DNA from: Streptomyces diacarni
GTDB lineage: Bacteria > Actinomycetota > Actinomycetes > Streptomycetales > Streptomycetaceae
DNA: 64,000 nt
Assembly: GCF_003323715.1 (NCBI RefSeq)
Contig: NZ_QOIN01000046.1
Coordinates: 310,001-374,000 of the forward strand
Direction of reading: 5' to 3'
Within the stretch, counting starts at the first letter, position 1. Each line of letters starts with the position of its first letter. Under the pieces are notes generated by a model that saw nothing but the letters and a program-made list of their open reading frames with translations, searched no databases and was not told the DNA's origin. The translations under genes and the position numbers were made by a program. This document shows positions 61,953 through 64,000 of the stretch, in pieces.

Positions 61953-63073
61953 GAGGGCTTCGTCTCCTCGAGCAGCAGGTTCTCCAGGTGCTGGTCCAGG
62001 TCCGAGGCGAGCGTCTTGGCCGCCTCCCGCCACGGCAGCCGGTCCGACTTGGCGTCGAACGTGCGCCTGCCCCACTCGCCCGGCAGGTGGCCCGCCTTCC
62101 GCCCGTCGACCGAACCGGCCGAGGCGGCGATGGCGTAGGGCATGTAGAGCGTGTCGGTGGTCTGCATGCCGTCCGTGCCGTTGCGCCGGCTGTCCTTCCA
62201 GTCCTCGGCGAGCGTGTCGGGCACGGCGAACGCCTTGACGCCCTGGCTGGGCACGTCCTTGTCCCGCTGCTCGCTGAAGAAGCCCTCCATCCCCTTCTCC
62301 GGGTCGTCGACCTTCGGCAGGACGAGGACGGCGACGGTCGCCACGAGGTTGCCCGTCGCATCGACGTAGGTGGCGCGCAACGCGGCCTCGCAGCCCCGCT
62401 TGTCGGCCTCCGCCGCCAGGTCGCCCGTCAACGCGTCCCCGCAGCCGGTCTCCTGGGCGATGCCGAGGCGGTGCCACTCGGCCAGCTTCGGGTCGGCCGG
62501 ATCGGACTGCGCGTCGGCCTTCGGGCCGAGGGTCTTGGGGAAGATCTTGTCGACGGGTTCGTTCCGCCACAGGGCGGGCCCGTACGCGGTGCGGTTGGAG
62601 ACGTTCTGGCTCGCGTTGGAGTAGGTGTGGGCGGTCAACCCGCCGCCCGCGAGGAGGGCGAGACCGCCGACGACGCCGAGGAAGACGGTCAGGCAGGTGC
62701 GGCCGGTGCTCTTCTTCGGCCCCGGCCCCGGCGGCATGCCCGCGCCCGGCGTGCCCGCACCTGGCACGCCCGCGCCCGGCATCCCGGGGCCCGGCACCCC
62801 CTGCCCTGGCAAGCCTTGTCCGGGAAACCCTTGTCCGGGAAAGCCCTGCCCGGGAAACCCCTGCCCGGGCATTCCCGGCCCCGGCGCGCCCGCTCCCGCT
62901 CCCGGCGCGCCGGGCCCCGGTACGCCGACTCCCGGAGCGCCCGGAGCGCCCGGCTGTCCCGGTGGGGGACCTGGCGGCATCGGCGGGGGCGCGCCGGGCG
63001 GTGGCGGGACGGGTGGTCGATGCCCGTACGACCCGGGGCTGCCGGGACTGTCGGGCGGGCTCGGGTAGGACAT
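61949..63073 (-). CDS. Pro/Gly-rich single-pass membrane protein
   Basis: The ATG at 63073 has GGAGGGGAG upstream; 374 residues. The first 125 residues are collagen-like Pro/Gly repeats, including GQGFP units. One TM helix (TCLTVFLGVVGGLALLAGGGL) follows, then an external domain of about 215 residues with three Cys and the tail HLENLLLEETKPS. Pro-rich N-termini with a TM are common in proteins next to mycosins. Operon with the protease downstream. Confidence 0.8.
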   Translation of the reverse strand: MSYPSPPDSPGSPGSYGHRPPVPPPPGAPPPMPPGPPPGQPGAPGAPGVGVPGPGAPGAGAGAPGPGMPGQGFPGQGFPGQGFPGQGLPGQGVPGPGMPGAGVPGAGTPGAGMPPGPGPKKSTGRTCLTVFLGVVGGLALLAGGGLTAHTYSNASQNVSNRTAYGPALWRNEPVDKIFPKTLGPKADAQSDPADPKLAEWHRLGIAQETGCGDALTGDLAAEADKRGCEAALRATYVDATGNLVATVAVLVLPKVDDPEKGMEGFFSEQRDKDVPSQGVKAFAVPDTLAEDWKDSRRNGTDGMQTTDTLYMPYAIAASAGSVDGRKAGHLPGEWGRRTFDAKSDRLPWREAAKTLASDLDQHLENLLLEETKPS

Positions 63074-63331
63074 GGCTCCCCTCCTCGGTGTGCGGCGCAC
63101 GCGCGTGCGCGGGCAGCGGGAGGACGCGAACCCCTGGAGAACGACCGTTCCCTCGCCGGTGCGTAGGAGACCCTACCGGTCACCGACGGGGGCAAGGCGC
63201 TCGATCCCCGTCTCGCTTCTGTCACAGAAGAGCAGGTCAGAACAGTTCCGGACATGGCAGGCCCAGTAGAGGGCGGCGAAGACGTACATGCCGGCCACCG
63301 CGACGCAGAGGCTGACATGAACGTCGACCTC

Positions 63332-64000
63332 TCACATCACGAGACTCACCGTCTGTATCAGTCCCAGCGCGATCACGGACGCGCCGGAGACGGTCAGCGT
63401 GACCGTCTTGAGCGTGCCCCGCGTCGTCTGTCCGAGCAGCGTCTGCAACAGCCAGAAGGTGTTGCTCGTGGCGTGGATGGCGAACAGTGAGCCAGCACCG
63501 GCCGCGAGGGCGATCAATACCGGCTGCACGTCCAGGCTGGGCGCCACGGGGGCGAGGATGCCCGCTGCCGTGATGGCGGAGGTGGTGACCGAACCGATCG
63601 CCATGTGCAGGACGGCGGCGATCAGCCACACCAGCGCGAGCGGTGCCCACGTGCCGGCCGAGAACGAGTCCTTGACCAGGTCACCGAGCCCCACGGCTTC
63701 CACGACGGCGGCCAGCGAGCCGCCGACCCCGGTCAGTACCAGGATCTGGCCGCTGGTGCGGAAGCCCTGCCCGAACGCGTCTCCGATCGCCCCGGCGGGC
63801 AGGCGGCGCCGTGCGACGAGACAGGCCAGGATCAGCCCCGTCAGCAGCCCGACGACCGGGTCGCCGAGGAAGTCGACGACGGGTGAGTCCCAGCCGGCGA
63901 CCTGGGCGAAGGCGCCGGTCGCGATCAGGACGAGGGCCAGCAGCAGCGGTGTGAGCGAGAGCCCCAACGGCGGTGCGGTGCCGTCACCGTGCGCGGTACC
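63332..64000 (-). CDS. GntP-family permease, C-terminal part
   Basis: The frame is open to the right edge, so the start lies outside. The 220 or so visible residues have six to seven TM helices, with GAIGDAFGQGFRTSGQILVLTGVGGSLA and HMAIGSVTTSAITAAGILAPVAP typical of gluconate/H+ symporters, ending FAIHATSNTFWLLQTLLG. The 63074-63331 gap holds no gene. Confidence 0.88.
   Translation of the reverse strand, partial: GTAHGDGTAPPLGLSLTPLLLALVLIATGAFAQVAGWDSPVVDFLGDPVVGLLTGLILACLVARRRLPAGAIGDAFGQGFRTSGQILVLTGVGGSLAAVVEAVGLGDLVKDSFSAGTWAPLALVWLIAAVLHMAIGSVTTSAITAAGILAPVAPSLDVQPVLIALAAGAGSLFAIHATSNTFWLLQTLLGQTTRGTLKTVTLTVSGASVIALGLIQTVSLVM

Overview
The window is high-GC DNA with a strong G/C third-position bias, GTG/ATG/TTG starts, four-base start/stop overlaps and gene families typical of Actinobacteria: DUF5947, DUF574-type methyltransferase, WXG100/EccC, SPW repeat, Asp23/AmaP clusters, bacterial Ku and mycosin-like protease. 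Streptomyces or a close relative is the best guess. No tRNA, rRNA, transposase or CRISPR array was seen.

Layout. 1-5.8 kb: part of a high-affinity (group 1h/5-type) [NiFe] hydrogenase operon with hemerythrin, small subunit, large subunit, a NifU-like protein, a DUF5947-type protein and two tiny proteins. 6-14 kb: lipoprotein, small hypotheticals, a frameshifted cytochrome b-molybdopterin oxidoreductase, a YihY-type membrane protein, an SPW membrane protein behind a CRP/FNR-like palindrome, a decapitated Ser/Thr kinase remnant and a methyltransferase. 14-28.4 kb: a type VII-secretion-like locus with two WXG100-size proteins, an FHA-EccC ATPase, a pseudokinase, a transglutaminase-like protein lacking its catalytic triad, DUF58, MoxR and a large propeller/Fn3 surface protein. 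28.6-33.4 kb: HAD-like protein, GNAT, two-gene ABC exporter and metallophosphoesterase. 33.5-40.5 kb: narGHJI respiratory nitrate reductase. 40.7-44.3 kb: PP2C phosphatase, STAS protein and a second YihY protein.

44.5-49 kb: two divergent operons, one encoding AmaP, a DUF6286-like protein, a small membrane protein and Asp23, the other an ECF sigma factor, a zinc-finger/Asp23 fusion and a short Asp23-like protein. They are separated by two near-identical promoter-like elements facing away from each other. 49-50.2 kb: RsbW-like ATPase and VOC protein. 50.8-56.4 kb: three-subunit formate dehydrogenase (Cys form). 56.4-64 kb: Ku, a polyprenyl synthetase-like protein, CapA-like lipoprotein, mycosin-like protease with a Pro/Gly-rich membrane partner, and the end of a GntP permease.

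Together the genes suggest scavenging of H2 and formate, nitrate respiration, envelope-stress control and surface/secretion functions, as expected for a soil actinomycete surviving starvation or low oxygen. A recurring oddity is the number of short tandem repeats, many in-frame, that lengthen proteins with low-complexity tails.
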